Positions 41,241-51,960 are shown, counted from the first letter of the stretch. The stretch is 53,592 nt of DNA from an uncultured Flavobacteriaceae bacterium (GCA_947494205.1 CANLUH010000026.1:1-53592), one strand, 5' to 3'. The notes: generated from the sequence alone by a model not told the origin. Program-made: numbers and translations.

Positions 41241-41337
41241 TAGGTTCAATTTTTTATCACACAAAAAAACAAAATATTATAGTGTGTTGTATTATTATTT
41301 AAAACTTTATTAACAGGGATTTAAACAATATATACCC

Positions 41338-41426
41338 ACGAAAGGGGGTATGTCATCATACGAAAGTGGGTATCTCATCATACGAAAGTGGGTATCTCAT
41401 CATCTGAAAGGTAGTAATCTCATCAT
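41338..41426. repeat. four 22-bp direct repeats
   Basis: Units start at 41338, 41360, 41382 and 41404 with consensus ACGAAAGTGGGTATCTCATC plus AT. Units 2 and 3 are identical, unit 1 differs by two bases and unit 4 (23 bp) is diverged. The period is about two helical turns. The array lies between the TfoX-like gene and the parvulin gene. Confidence 0.9.
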
Positions 41427-41459
41427 GAGGAAGATAATAATCTTCTATAAACCATAGTA

Positions 41460-41786
41460 TTACAATTTGCTCTTAGCGTGTTCTAAACCTAATTCTATGT
41501 AGTGTAATAATTCTAATTCAGTTTCTATACCATCTTCTAAGACATAGATAAACTCTTTCATGGGCTTTTTAGTAAAGTCCATAGGTGTTACGGTTGGTTT
41601 TTTTAATTCAGTTTCCATTTTTTCTGAAATAACACGTACCATTAGTTTATTTTTAATAACCCCAATAGTCATTTTTCCTTTATACAGAAAAGCAATTCCT
41701 CCAAACATTTTTTTATCAGTAAAAACCTCTTGAAAGAATTGTAATTGTTCTTTTATTCTATTGGCGAGTTGTGTGTTGTAAGCCAT
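41460..41786 (-). CDS. TfoX/Sxy N-terminal domain protein
   Basis: The 108-residue protein is a single TfoX_N domain: KEQLQFFQEVFTDKKMFGGI, then AFLYKGKMTIGVIKNKLMVR and PMDFTKKPMKEFIYVLED. In gamma-proteobacteria TfoX activates competence with CRP. Single-domain versions in Bacteroidota have no proven role and are annotated only by fold. It is short and cytoplasmic. Its start lies just beside a 7-bp tandem array (41793-41854). Confidence 0.85.
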   Translation of the reverse strand: MAYNTQLANRIKEQLQFFQEVFTDKKMFGGIAFLYKGKMTIGVIKNKLMVRVISEKMETELKKPTVTPMDFTKKPMKEFIYVLEDGIETELELLHYIELGLEHAKSKL

Positions 41787-41792
41787 ATTTTT

Positions 41793-41854
41793 GAATTACG
41801 AATTACGAATTACGAATTACGAATTACGAATTACGAATTACGAATTACGAATTT
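41793..41854. repeat. 7-bp tandem array, unit GAATTAC
   Basis: About nine perfect copies of GAATTAC fill the gap between the TfoX gene start and the next minus-strand gene. The array runs into the end of that gene, supplying its last codons (KIRNS then TAA). Confidence 0.95.
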
Positions 41855-42455
41855 TGATTATTTTCTTATCTATAAACCATGTGATACCAACTAACGCAGA
41901 GAAAATAGCAACATGTACTGCTATAGCTTTAATTAATAAAAACAATGCACTAATAGCTTGTCCTAAATTAGGTTGAGATTCCCAATTGTTCCATGTATTT
42001 GGTAAATAATCTCTATGTATTGTGGTAATGACTATTACGTAACGTTCAATATTTGGACCAGAAGCAATAGTTATAAATGAAAATAATAAAACCAATAATA
42101 GACTACGAATATTAATAGCTCTAAGAGTTTTAAACCATAATAATTGTGTAAGCATACAGTATACAATTGGTCTTAAAACCATATACCAATATGCCCATGC
42201 ATAAGGACCAGTTGCCCTATCTATATAATTACTACTATCAATTGTAGAGTAAAAATAGATCATTGTTATTAAATAATAAACTAAATAAACGATTCCAAAA
42301 ATCCGTATTATAACCGTTCCATAATTGAAATAAGATGCTAGCGTATTTTTGAAATCAGAATTTGTAAAAAATGAAAGTATAAAGACAAGTATTGAGCATA
42401 AGCCAAATCCTAGAAAAATAGCTTCAAAAATAAATCTTATAGTCTCGTTTCCCAA
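41838..42455 (-). CDS. integral membrane protein, unknown
   Basis: The 205-residue protein is mostly hydrophobic, with about five TM segments (near 7-30, 42-68, 90-112, 118-134 and 170-192). Between the last two is a polar loop with NTWNNWESQPNLGQA. I recognise no family. The stop and last few codons fall inside the GAATTAC tandem array, so the present C-terminus was probably created by array expansion or a truncation. It lies 12 bp downstream of tsaD on the same strand. Confidence 0.6.
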   Translation of the reverse strand: MGNETIRFIFEAIFLGFGLCSILVFILSFFTNSDFKNTLASYFNYGTVIIRIFGIVYLVYYLITMIYFYSTIDSSNYIDRATGPYAWAYWYMVLRPIVYCMLTQLLWFKTLRAINIRSLLLVLLFSFITIASGPNIERYVIVITTIHRDYLPNTWNNWESQPNLGQAISALFLLIKAIAVHVAIFSALVGITWFIDKKIIKIRNS

Positions 42456-42467
42456 TAATTAACGTTT

Positions 42468-43490
42468 TTAAATTTTTAATCTCGCTGAAGCCATAACATT
42501 GCTTTCAGCGAAATCATCTTCTAAGTATTTTAAATAGCCAACTATAGCAATCATAGCAGCATTATCGGTAGTGAATTCAAATTTAGGAACATAAGTAGTC
42601 CAACCAAATTTTTTCTCACCATCTTTTAAAGCTTGTCGTATTCCAGAGTTTGCCGAAACACCACCACCAATAGCAATATGTTTAATTTCGGTTTCTTTAG
42701 TTGCTAATTTTAATTTGTCTATTAAAATACCAATAATGGTATATTGAATAGAGGCGCAAATGTCGTTTAAGTTTTCGGTTATAAAATTGGGGTTTGCTTT
42801 TACTTCACGTTGTATAAAATATAACACAGCAGTTTTAAAACCAGAAAAACTAAAATTTAAACCTCCAACTTTTGGTTTGGTAAATTGGTATGCTTTTGGG
42901 TTTCCTAATTTAGCACGTTTATCTATTTCTGGTCCTGCAGGATAGCCAAGACCTAGAATTTTTCCGCTTTTATCGTAAGCTTCACCAACAGCATCATCTA
43001 TGGTTTCTCCAATCACTTCCATTTTAAAGTAATCGTCTACTCTTACAATTTGAGTGTGTCCTCCAGATATCGTCATTCCTAAGAAAGGAAAAATAGGTTT
43101 TTCATAGCCTTCTTCATCTATAAAATGCGCCAAAATATGAGCTTGCATATGGTTAACATCTATTAACGGGATATTTAAACCGTAAGCCATAGATTTAGCA
43201 AAAGAAGTTCCTACTAATAAAGAGCCCATTAAACCTGGGCCACGAGTAAAGGCAATAGCATGCAATTGCGATTGTTCTATGCCTGCTTTTTTAAGTGCTT
43301 GCGCTACAACTGGAACAATGTTTTGTTGGTGTGCTCTAGAGGCTAATTCTGGTACCACACCACCATATTCTTCATGTATTTTTTGACTAGCTATAACATT
43401 ACTTAAAATTTTTCCGTTACATATTACAGCAGCGGCTGTATCGTCGCAAGAGCTCTCAATACCAAGGATGTAAATATTTTGTGAAGACAT
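42468..43490 (-). CDS. tsaD: tRNA N6-adenosine threonylcarbamoyltransferase
   Basis: The 340-residue enzyme carries family landmarks: ILGIESSCDDTAAAV at the N-terminus, HEEYGGVVPELASRAHQQNI, and the metal-binding pair of histidines in VNHMQAHILAHF. Further on are SGGHTQIVRV, GEAYDKSGKILGLGYPAGP and GGGVSANSGIR. It transfers threonylcarbamoyl to A37 of ANN-reading tRNAs, in complex with TsaB and TsaE, which are not in the window. It is divergent from tamB. Confidence 0.97.
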   Translation of the reverse strand: MSSQNIYILGIESSCDDTAAAVICNGKILSNVIASQKIHEEYGGVVPELASRAHQQNIVPVVAQALKKAGIEQSQLHAIAFTRGPGLMGSLLVGTSFAKSMAYGLNIPLIDVNHMQAHILAHFIDEEGYEKPIFPFLGMTISGGHTQIVRVDDYFKMEVIGETIDDAVGEAYDKSGKILGLGYPAGPEIDKRAKLGNPKAYQFTKPKVGGLNFSFSGFKTAVLYFIQREVKANPNFITENLNDICASIQYTIIGILIDKLKLATKETEIKHIAIGGGVSANSGIRQALKDGEKKFGWTTYVPKFEFTTDNAAMIAIVGYLKYLEDDFAESNVMASARLKI

Positions 43491-43516
43491 TAGCGTATTT
43501 TAGGCACAATTATTGT

Positions 43517-43524
43517 TAATTTTG
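43517..43524 (+). promoter_or_regulatory. Bacteroidota -7 element for tamB
   Basis: TAATTTTG fits TAnnTTTG on the plus strand in the tsaD-tamB divergent spacer. It puts transcription start near 43531, close to an ATG at 43530 that opens a 24-codon frame. Confidence 0.35.
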
Positions 43525-43529
43525 AAATC

Positions 43530-43604
43530 ATGAAAAAACATCTAAATGTAAACGTTTTTTCGTATTGCAAATGTAGTTTATTCTTAAAGAAAGTTATAAC
43601 TTAA
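43530..43604 (+). CDS. possible 24-codon leader ORF before tamB
   Basis: ATG 43530 opens MKKHLNVNVFSYCKCSLFLK plus KVIT, stopping with TAA at 43602-43604, one base before the in-frame ATT at 43606 that could start tamB. It may be chance. If translated, its stop would allow coupled reinitiation at the non-standard tamB start. Confidence 0.25.
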   Translation: MKKHLNVNVFSYCKCSLFLKKVIT

Positions 43605-43605
43605 A

Positions 43606-46600
43606 ATTTATATCAAAAAGTTTCTAAAAATATTAGCTAAGATAGCGGCAATTATACTGCTGCTTTTTATCATTTTGGTATTGTTTCTTTCTATTCCCGC
43701 TGTACAAACTAGGCTGGGACGTTATGCTACAGAAAAAATTAATGAAGAGTATAAAACAAATATTAATATAGAAAAGGTTGGACTTCAGTTTAATGGAGAT
43801 GTAGAACTTAAACAAATATTAATAAGAGATTTTAAAAATGATACGTTAATCAGTGCTTCAGAATTAAACACTTCTATTCTAAATTTTAAAAACCTTTATA
43901 ATAATAAACTCAATTTTGGCGATATAGATTTAGAAAATTTAGTCTTCAACATTATTACTTATAAAGGCGAAACGGATACTAATTTAGATGTTTTTGTTGC
44001 TAGGTTTGATGATGATAACCCTAGAAAAGAAAAAAGTAACTTCTTATTATCGTCTAGTGATGTTTCTGTTTATGATGGCACATTTAATTTAATTGACGAA
44101 AATAAAGAAACACCTCAAATTTTAAAATTCACAGATTTAGGCATAAATGCTACCAATTTTGTAATTAATGGAAGTGATGTAGACGCTAGAATTAACACTT
44201 TAGGTTTTGTAGATAGTCGCGGGTTGGTGATGCAAAATATGTCTACTAATTTTAAGTATACATTATCGGAAATGCGATTCGATAATTTAAATATAAGAAC
44301 AAAGCAATCGACTTTAAAAGGAGATTTAAAGTTTAATTATAAAAGAGAAGATTTTAAGGATTTTGAAGATAAAGTAAAGGTCACCGCCAATTTTACAGAA
44401 GGTGATATTGCTTTAGATGAGTTAAATACGTTTTACAACGAGTTTGGTAGAAATCAACATGCTACATTAAGTACACAATTAACAGGAACTTTAAATGATT
44501 TAACAGCCAATAATTTAAAGTTAACAACTAATACTAGAACAAATATTTACGGAACATTAAACTTTAAAAACTTGTTTAATGTTGCCGACGATAACTTCGA
44601 AATGGAAGGGGAGTTTACTAATTTATCTTCTAGTTATTATGCTTTAAGAAATTTATTACCCAATGTTTTAGGAGAGTCTATACCTTCTATATTTAGTAAA
44701 TTAGGTACGTTCTCTATAACAGGTAATACACATATTACATCGCAGAATATAAAAGCAAAACTTAACATTAATACCAATTTAGGGTTTGTAAGTTCCGACT
44801 TAGAAATTTTTAATGTGGATGATATAGATACTGCGTCCTATAAAGGGAACGTTATTTTTGATGCTTTTGATATGGGAATATTTTTAGAAGACCCAAAACT
44901 TGGTGCTATATCTTCAAATTTAGATGTTGATGGTGTTGGGTTTGAAAAAGAAAATTTACGTTCTCAATTAACAGGAGACGTTTATTCTATAGTTTACAAT
45001 AACTATACTTACGAGAATATTGTAGTTAACGGAAAATATCAGCAGAATGTATTTAATGGAGAGCTAATTGCCGATGATAAGAATTTAAAATTAAGATTTA
45101 ATGGATTAGCAGATTTGTCTAAAGACGTTAATTCGTTCGATTTCGTTGCTAATGTTAATTATGCCAACTTAAAAGTACTTAATTTTTATAATAGAGATGA
45201 TACCTCAATATTTAAGGGAACTGTAAGTATGAAAATGCAAGGGACTACGGTAGATGACGCTGTGGGAAGTATTACATTTAATAAAACAAATTATAAAAAT
45301 GAAACAGACGATTATTATTTTAATGATTTTGCTGTACAATCGTCATTTAAAAATGATGAAAGAATAATAGAAGTTAATTCGCCAGATATTGTTAAAGGCC
45401 AAATAAGCGGAAACTTTAAATTCATAAATATCGCTAAGCTTTTTGAAAACTCTATAAAAGATATTTACACTAATAAGGTACCTAATGTTATTGATGAAGA
45501 TCAGTATATTGATTTTAATTTTAAAATCTATAACAAAATTGTAGAAGTCTTTTTTCCAGAAGTAAAATTAGGATCTAATACTTTTATAAAAGGCCGTGTA
45601 GAAACAGATGAGAAAGAATTTAAACTAACCTTTAAATCTCCAAAAATTGAATTACTAGATTATTTTGCTAGCGATATAGAAGTACAAGTAGATAATAGAA
45701 ACCCTTTATTTAACACCTATATAGAAATAGATAGTGTTAATACAAAATATTATAGTGCTTCTAAGTTTAATTTAATTAATGTAACGCTAAAGGATACGCT
45801 GTTTATGCGTTCGGAATTTAAAGGCGGAAAAAATAATACAGACGATTATAATCTGAGTTTTTATCACACTATTAATGAAGAGAATAAATCTGTAGTCGGT
45901 TTTAAAAAGAGTGATGTAACCTTTAAAGACAATAAGTGGTTTGTAAATAATAAACGAGACAATTTTAATAAAATAGAATTTGATAGGGATTTTAAAAATT
46001 TTAAAATAAATCGTTTTGTGATGAATCATAATAACGAAGAAATTAAACTATCTGGCGTTTTAAGAGATTCTACATACAAAGATTTAAAACTTGATTTTAA
46101 AGATGTAGATATTGCTAAAATAACGCCACGGATAGATAGTTTACTATTAGGAGGAAACGTTAATGGTAAACTTAATATTCTTCAAAAAGAGGGGAGTTAC
46201 TTACCAACTTCTTCTGTCACTATAGACGATTTAAAAATTAATAGAACACCTTTTGGTTCGTTTGATGCTAATATTAAAGGAAATGAGTCATTAACTTATT
46301 ATACTATTGATGCTAAGATAAAAGATGATAAAACAAAATCCTTTTCGGCAAAAGGATACATAAATGTGGCAGAAACGACTTCTAAAATAGCCATGAATTT
46401 AGATTTTAATAAATTCACTTTAGCACCATTAACACCTTTGTTAGACCCAGTATTAAATAAGATACGTGGAGATGTTAGTGGAACAGCAAAAGTAGTTGGT
46501 AATTTAAATAAACCAGATATAAACGGAGAGTTATATATAGACAATGGTGGATTAAATGTGCCTTATTTAAATGTAGATTTCGATTTTCAAGATAAAGCAT

Positions 46601-48060
46601 CGGTTTCGTTAAAAAATCAAAGTTTTATATTTAATACTATAAATATTACAGATACAAAAGAATCTTCTACAGGCGTATTGGATGGTACAGTAAGTCATAC
46701 CAATTTTGGGAAGTGGAATTTAGATTTAAATATAAGTACAGATCGTCTTTTAATATTAGATACAAAAGATACCGAAGATGCATTGTATTATGGCAAAGGC
46801 TTCATAGGCGGTACTGCTAATATATATGGACCAACAGAGGCATTAACCATTACTGCAGATGCGCAAACTAAAGCAGGAACAGAATTTTATATTCCATTAA
46901 ACGATTTAGAATCTTTTGGTGACAATTCTTTTATTCATTTTTTAAGCCCAGAAGAAAAACTAGCCAAGTCTGAAGGTAAAGAAGTGATTAAAAAAGATAT
47001 AACAGGTTTAGAATTAGAATTTAATTTAGATGTTACTAATGATGCGCTTATAGAAATTAAAATGGATAGAGAGTCTGGAAGTACTATTAGCGGAAGAGGA
47101 GCGGGAGAATTACTATTTAATATTAATACTAACGATAAGTTTAATATGTTTGGTGACTTTATTGTTTGGGAAGGGTATTATAACTTCTTTTTTGGAGGTA
47201 TAGTACAAAAACAATTTGTAGTAAAACCATACGAAAGTAACTTGAGGTGGGATGGAGATCCTTTAAAAGCAATAATAGACATCAAGGCATTATATTCAAC
47301 ACGAACAAATCCGTCGCCTTTGTTAGATAATCCTATTAGGCAAAACATTAGAACTGATTTAGAAATTAATCTAACGGGGCAATTAGAAAAGCCAGATTAC
47401 GATTTCCAGTTCGAGTTTCCAAATATAAGCTCTACATTAAAGTCTGAATTACAATATAGGTTAGACTCTAAAGAAGACCGAGACAAACAAGCTCTAAATC
47501 TATTAGCAACAGGAGCATTTAACAGGCAATTAAAAGATTTAAACGTAACTGGAACATTAACCGAACGTTTAAATGGATTAATAAATGGTTTGTTCTCAGA
47601 TAATGAAGGAAAGTTACAAGTCGGTGTAAATATAGAAGCAGCACAAAATACACCAGGCTTTGAAACTGATAGTCGTGTTGGTGTAACCTTACAAACTAAA
47701 ATTTCAGACCGTGTACTTATTAATGGAAAAGTAGGAGTGCCTATTGGTGGTGTTAGCGAATCTGTTATAGCAGGAGATGTACAGATAGATTTTTTATTAA
47801 ATAAGGAAGGGACACTAACAGCGAAAGTATTTAATAGAGAAAACAGTATTCGTAATTTTGGAGAAGAAATAGGCTATACACAAGGACTAGGTATAGCATA
47901 TTCTGTAGACTTTGATACGTTTGGAGAATTGCTTCAAAAAATCTTTAAAAAGAAAGATAAAAAAAGTATTGAAAAGGAAGAACCAAAAGATAATAAACAA
48001 GAAACTGATGGTAATCGATTTTCAGATAATTCCATTAGGCTTAAGAAAAAGCAAAATTAA
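43606..48060 (+). CDS. tamB: TamB-like translocation and assembly module protein
   Basis: This protein of about 1480 residues has an N-terminal signal anchor (FLKILAKIAAIILLLFIILV), a very long region of repeated beta-strand segments forming a hydrophobic groove, and a C-terminal DUF490/TamB domain (DFIVWEGYYNFFFGGIVQKQ, FEFPNISSTLKSELQYRL). It ends in a lysine-rich tail. TamB spans the periplasm and moves phospholipids or assists outer-membrane proteins. No ATG, GTG or TTG exists between the upstream stop (43597-43599) and TTG 43675, and starting there would delete most of the anchor. I therefore place the start at ATT 43606 or ATC 43612. Confidence 0.9.
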   Translation: MYIKKFLKILAKIAAIILLLFIILVLFLSIPAVQTRLGRYATEKINEEYKTNINIEKVGLQFNGDVELKQILIRDFKNDTLISASELNTSILNFKNLYNNKLNFGDIDLENLVFNIITYKGETDTNLDVFVARFDDDNPRKEKSNFLLSSSDVSVYDGTFNLIDENKETPQILKFTDLGINATNFVINGSDVDARINTLGFVDSRGLVMQNMSTNFKYTLSEMRFDNLNIRTKQSTLKGDLKFNYKREDFKDFEDKVKVTANFTEGDIALDELNTFYNEFGRNQHATLSTQLTGTLNDLTANNLKLTTNTRTNIYGTLNFKNLFNVADDNFEMEGEFTNLSSSYYALRNLLPNVLGESIPSIFSKLGTFSITGNTHITSQNIKAKLNINTNLGFVSSDLEIFNVDDIDTASYKGNVIFDAFDMGIFLEDPKLGAISSNLDVDGVGFEKENLRSQLTGDVYSIVYNNYTYENIVVNGKYQQNVFNGELIADDKNLKLRFNGLADLSKDVNSFDFVANVNYANLKVLNFYNRDDTSIFKGTVSMKMQGTTVDDAVGSITFNKTNYKNETDDYYFNDFAVQSSFKNDERIIEVNSPDIVKGQISGNFKFINIAKLFENSIKDIYTNKVPNVIDEDQYIDFNFKIYNKIVEVFFPEVKLGSNTFIKGRVETDEKEFKLTFKSPKIELLDYFASDIEVQVDNRNPLFNTYIEIDSVNTKYYSASKFNLINVTLKDTLFMRSEFKGGKNNTDDYNLSFYHTINEENKSVVGFKKSDVTFKDNKWFVNNKRDNFNKIEFDRDFKNFKINRFVMNHNNEEIKLSGVLRDSTYKDLKLDFKDVDIAKITPRIDSLLLGGNVNGKLNILQKEGSYLPTSSVTIDDLKINRTPFGSFDANIKGNESLTYYTIDAKIKDDKTKSFSAKGYINVAETTSKIAMNLDFNKFTLAPLTPLLDPVLNKIRGDVSGTAKVVGNLNKPDINGELYIDNGGLNVPYLNVDFDFQDKASVSLKNQSFIFNTINITDTKESSTGVLDGTVSHTNFGKWNLDLNISTDRLLILDTKDTEDALYYGKGFIGGTANIYGPTEALTITADAQTKAGTEFYIPLNDLESFGDNSFIHFLSPEEKLAKSEGKEVIKKDITGLELEFNLDVTNDALIEIKMDRESGSTISGRGAGELLFNINTNDKFNMFGDFIVWEGYYNFFFGGIVQKQFVVKPYESNLRWDGDPLKAIIDIKALYSTRTNPSPLLDNPIRQNIRTDLEINLTGQLEKPDYDFQFEFPNISSTLKSELQYRLDSKEDRDKQALNLLATGAFNRQLKDLNVTGTLTERLNGLINGLFSDNEGKLQVGVNIEAAQNTPGFETDSRVGVTLQTKISDRVLINGKVGVPIGGVSESVIAGDVQIDFLLNKEGTLTAKVFNRENSIRNFGEEIGYTQGLGIAYSVDFDTFGELLQKIFKKKDKKSIEKEEPKDNKQETDGNRFSDNSIRLKKKQN

Positions 48061-48228
48061 CTTCATTTTTTGCATCCCAAATTGTGCATAGTATCAATAT
48101 TTTACCCTTTTTTCAACATTTTTATCAACTAAAACGTTATAGTGAAAAATGTCTCGTTAAATTTTAACAAAACCATCGTATTATATTGATTTTCTTTTAT
48201 AGCTTTACCTAAAATAACTAGAAAATTA

Positions 48229-49215
48229 ATGTCAAAATCAATAAAAAAGATAGGTGTAATGACTTCTGGAGGAGATGCTCCAGGGATGAATGCTGCTATA
48301 CGATCTGTTGCCAGAACATGTGCATATCATGGTATAGAATGCGCAGGTATTTATCGTGGTTATGAAGGAATGATTGAAGGTGATTTTAAAGAATTAACGG
48401 CACGTAATGTAAAAGGCATTATAAATAAAGGAGGAACCGTTTTAAAATCGGCAAGGTCAAAAGAATTTAGAACACCCGAAGGACGTAAAAAGGCGTATGA
48501 AGCTTTAAAGGCTGAAAATATAGATGCACTAGTAACTATTGGCGGAGATGGTACATTTACAGGCGCTTTAATATTTAATCAAGAATATGGATTTCCTGTT
48601 ATGGGAATACCAGGAACTATAGATAACGATATCTTTGGAACTTCTCATACATTAGGGTACGATACTACGCTAAACACAGTAGTAGATGCTATAGATAAAA
48701 TTAGAGATACTGCAAGCTCACATAACCGACTATTCTTTGTAGAAGTTATGGGAAGAGATGTTGGGCACATTGCATTAAATGTAGGCGTTGGAGCAGGAGC
48801 AGAAGAGATTTTAATACCAGAAGAAGATTTAGGTTTAGATCGTTTATTAGAATCTTTAAGACGAAGTAAAAAATCTGGAAAATCATCGAGTATTGTAGTT
48901 GTTGCAGAAGGCGACAAAATAGGAAAGAATGTTTTTGAGCTAAAAGACTATGTAGAAGAAAACATGAGTGAGTATGAAGTACGTGTTTCTGTGTTGGGAC
49001 ATATGCAACGTGGAGGTTCACCTTCTTGTTTCGATCGTGTATTAGCTAGTAGAATGGGAGTAAAAGCAGTAGAAAGTTTATTAGAAGGAAAATCTAATGC
49101 TATGGTAGGTCTTATTAGCGATAAAATAGCCTTAACGCCATTAGAGAAAGCAATAAAAGGACAATCAAAAATAAATAAAGAATTAATACGTGTGTCAGAT
49201 ATCATGACCACATAA
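48229..49215 (+). CDS. pfkA: ATP-dependent 6-phosphofructokinase
   Basis: The 328-residue enzyme has the PfkA motifs: GVMTSGGDAPGMNAAIRS (ATP loop), TIGGDGTFTGA, GIPGTIDNDIFGT with the TIDND catalytic Asp, VEVMGRDVGHIAL and LGHMQRGGSPSCFDR. The Gly after GGDG fits ATP rather than pyrophosphate use. It commits fructose 6-phosphate to glycolysis in the cytoplasm. It lies 15 bp before gap, so the two are one operon. Confidence 0.97.
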   Translation: MSKSIKKIGVMTSGGDAPGMNAAIRSVARTCAYHGIECAGIYRGYEGMIEGDFKELTARNVKGIINKGGTVLKSARSKEFRTPEGRKKAYEALKAENIDALVTIGGDGTFTGALIFNQEYGFPVMGIPGTIDNDIFGTSHTLGYDTTLNTVVDAIDKIRDTASSHNRLFFVEVMGRDVGHIALNVGVGAGAEEILIPEEDLGLDRLLESLRRSKKSGKSSSIVVVAEGDKIGKNVFELKDYVEENMSEYEVRVSVLGHMQRGGSPSCFDRVLASRMGVKAVESLLEGKSNAMVGLISDKIALTPLEKAIKGQSKINKELIRVSDIMTT

Positions 49216-49221
49216 TCATAG

Positions 49222-50232
<1,011 letters not shown>

Positions 50233-50242
50233 AAACAATCTT

Positions 50243-50286
50243 AAAAACGCTATTGATATAATTTTAATTATTAATAGCGTTTTTTC
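50243..50286 (+). terminator. terminator after gap
   Basis: AAAAACGCTATT pairs with AATAGCGTTTTTT, with a further ATT/AAT pairing inside, followed by Ts. The next gene (50318) then needs its own promoter or readthrough. Confidence 0.8.
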
Positions 50287-50317
50287 ATTAAAAAAATAGC
50301 CTTAAAATACACAACTT

Positions 50318-51184
50318 ATGATTTTAATAGTTGATAGTGGATCTACAAAGTGCGATTGGATTGCTGTAGATGAAAACGGAAATCAAGTTCTAGAAAAAAT
50401 TAGAACAAAAGGATTAAATCCAGCAATTCTAACAGAGAAAAAACTTAAAAAGACCATAAAAAAAAGTAAGGAGTTAAAAGAAAATAAAGACAAAGTTACT
50501 CATGTCTTTTTCTATGGCGCTGGTTGTGGTACAGAAAAACCACGATTAATGCTTAAATTGGTATTGCAATCGTTTTTTACAGAAGCACAAGTAAGTGTTA
50601 ATGAAGATACTATGGCAGCCGTTTACGCAACTATTAATAACAATACAGAAGCTGCAGTAGTTTGTATTTTAGGTACAGGATCTAATTGTAGTTATTATGA
50701 TGGCAGTGTATTACACCAAAGAGTAGATTCTTTAGGCTATTCTATTATGGATGATGCGGCAGGTAATTATTACGGAAGACAATTATTACGTGACTATTAT
50801 TTTAATCACATGCCAGAAGATTTAAAAGTGTCTTTTGCAGATAAATATAACTTGGAAGCCGATTATATTAAGCATAACCTTTATAAGCAACCCAATCCAA
50901 ATGCCTATTTAGCAAATTTTGCTGAGTTTATGATACTTAATAAAGATTCTGAATATGTAGTAGAGCTTATAAAAGAAGGCGTTCGTGTGTTTACAAGAAA
51001 TATGATTATGCAATATAAAGAAGAACTAAAAACGGTTCCTGTACATTTTGCAGGATCTATAGCGTTCTTTTGTCAAGATGAAATTAAGACCATTGCAGAA
51101 GAATTTAATTTTAAAGTAGGTAATTTTGAACGTAGACCAATAGAAGGTTTAGTAGATTACCATATAAAAAACTTAAAAGGATAA
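50318..51184 (+). CDS. N-acetylglucosamine kinase-like protein (BadF/BadG family)
   Basis: The 288-residue protein is an ASKHA-fold kinase of the BadF/BadG/BcrA/BcrD group: ILIVDSGSTKCDWIAVDENG (phosphate 1), FYGAGCGTEKPRL, VNEDTMAAVYATINN, CILGTGSNCSYYDG, and the C-terminal FAGSIAFFCQDEI. The compact size and YGAGC element suit N-acetylglucosamine kinases rather than CoA-dehydratase activators, which carry an iron-sulfur site not seen here. It follows the glycolytic pair and probably phosphorylates an amino sugar. Confidence 0.85.
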   Translation: MILIVDSGSTKCDWIAVDENGNQVLEKIRTKGLNPAILTEKKLKKTIKKSKELKENKDKVTHVFFYGAGCGTEKPRLMLKLVLQSFFTEAQVSVNEDTMAAVYATINNNTEAAVVCILGTGSNCSYYDGSVLHQRVDSLGYSIMDDAAGNYYGRQLLRDYYFNHMPEDLKVSFADKYNLEADYIKHNLYKQPNPNAYLANFAEFMILNKDSEYVVELIKEGVRVFTRNMIMQYKEELKTVPVHFAGSIAFFCQDEIKTIAEEFNFKVGNFERRPIEGLVDYHIKNLKG

Positions 51185-51216
51185 TTAGTTTAATATATGT
51201 TAGTTAATAATGAAAT

Positions 51217-51270
51217 AAGGCAGCCTGAAAGTATCCTAATTAAACTATAGTAATTTTTCAGGCTGTCTTT
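51217..51270 (+). terminator. terminator with long loop
   Basis: AAGGCAGCCTGAAA (51217-51230) pairs with TTTCAGGCTGTCTTT (from 51256), with one G-U and a 26-nt loop, then T-rich sequence. It ends the kinase gene. Confidence 0.65.
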
Positions 51271-51369
51271 TCATTTTTTATAAGAGATAGTATTATTCAC
51301 AATTAGTTGAAAAGTTGCTGCAAAAGTTTTACATTTAAAGCATATTAAAACAACTTAAAAATTAATTTC

Positions 51370-51960
51370 ATGCTGAAAAAACACTTTTTCGCTTCCTCTA
51401 TAGCTATTATATTAACACTCTCTTTTACCAATTGTAAACCAGACACTAAAAATATAAATAAAGATTATAAGTTTTATAATTTACAGCAGCAAGGTTGGAA
51501 GTCTAAGCGTGTCAATACATTTATTGAAGATATTAATTATACAGCAACGGAAGTACCACTGCAATATTATATTTTAAAAAATAATCAAGATAATCCTCAA
51601 ATAGTAGATTCTCTTTATACTCTAAATAATAAAGAACGTGTTGTCGAAATTGAATTCGAACATAGTGAACAAAAAGATTTACTTAAACAGGAATTTACAA
51701 ACAGAAATTATGAAGATGCTGTAAAATATATGGCATTTACAATAGAACAAGATTTTACGGTAGTTACTTCTTCTAACGATACCATAAAATGTTCAGGAGT
51801 AAATTTTGAACGTAATTTTAAAGTAGCACCTTTTAAACGTGTTCTACTTTACTTCAATGATATAAATCCAGAAGACAATATCAAGTTAATTTATAAGGAT
51901 CAATTATTTGGTAATGGTACTATGGAATTTAATTTTAATGAAATTCCTATAAAATTATAA
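51370..51960 (+). CDS. hypothetical lipoprotein
   Basis: The 196-residue product has a lipoprotein signal (FFASSIAIILTLSFTNC, Cys22). The mature part includes the motif NTFIEDINYTATEVPLQYYI and the segment IEQDFTVVTSSNDTIKCSGV, followed by NFERNFKVAPFKRVLLYFND. It looks like an all-beta periplasmic domain. I recognise no family. It is monocistronic between the kinase terminator and the convergent thrC gene. Confidence 0.65.
   Translation: MLKKHFFASSIAIILTLSFTNCKPDTKNINKDYKFYNLQQQGWKSKRVNTFIEDINYTATEVPLQYYILKNNQDNPQIVDSLYTLNNKERVVEIEFEHSEQKDLLKQEFTNRNYEDAVKYMAFTIEQDFTVVTSSNDTIKCSGVNFERNFKVAPFKRVLLYFNDINPEDNIKLIYKDQLFGNGTMEFNFNEIPIKL

Noticed and set aside
41338-41426. CRISPR array
   Set aside because: The repeats are head-to-tail without unique spacers.
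48645-49211. Minus-strand open frames opposite pfkA
   Set aside because: They are antisense shadows of a highly conserved enzyme gene.
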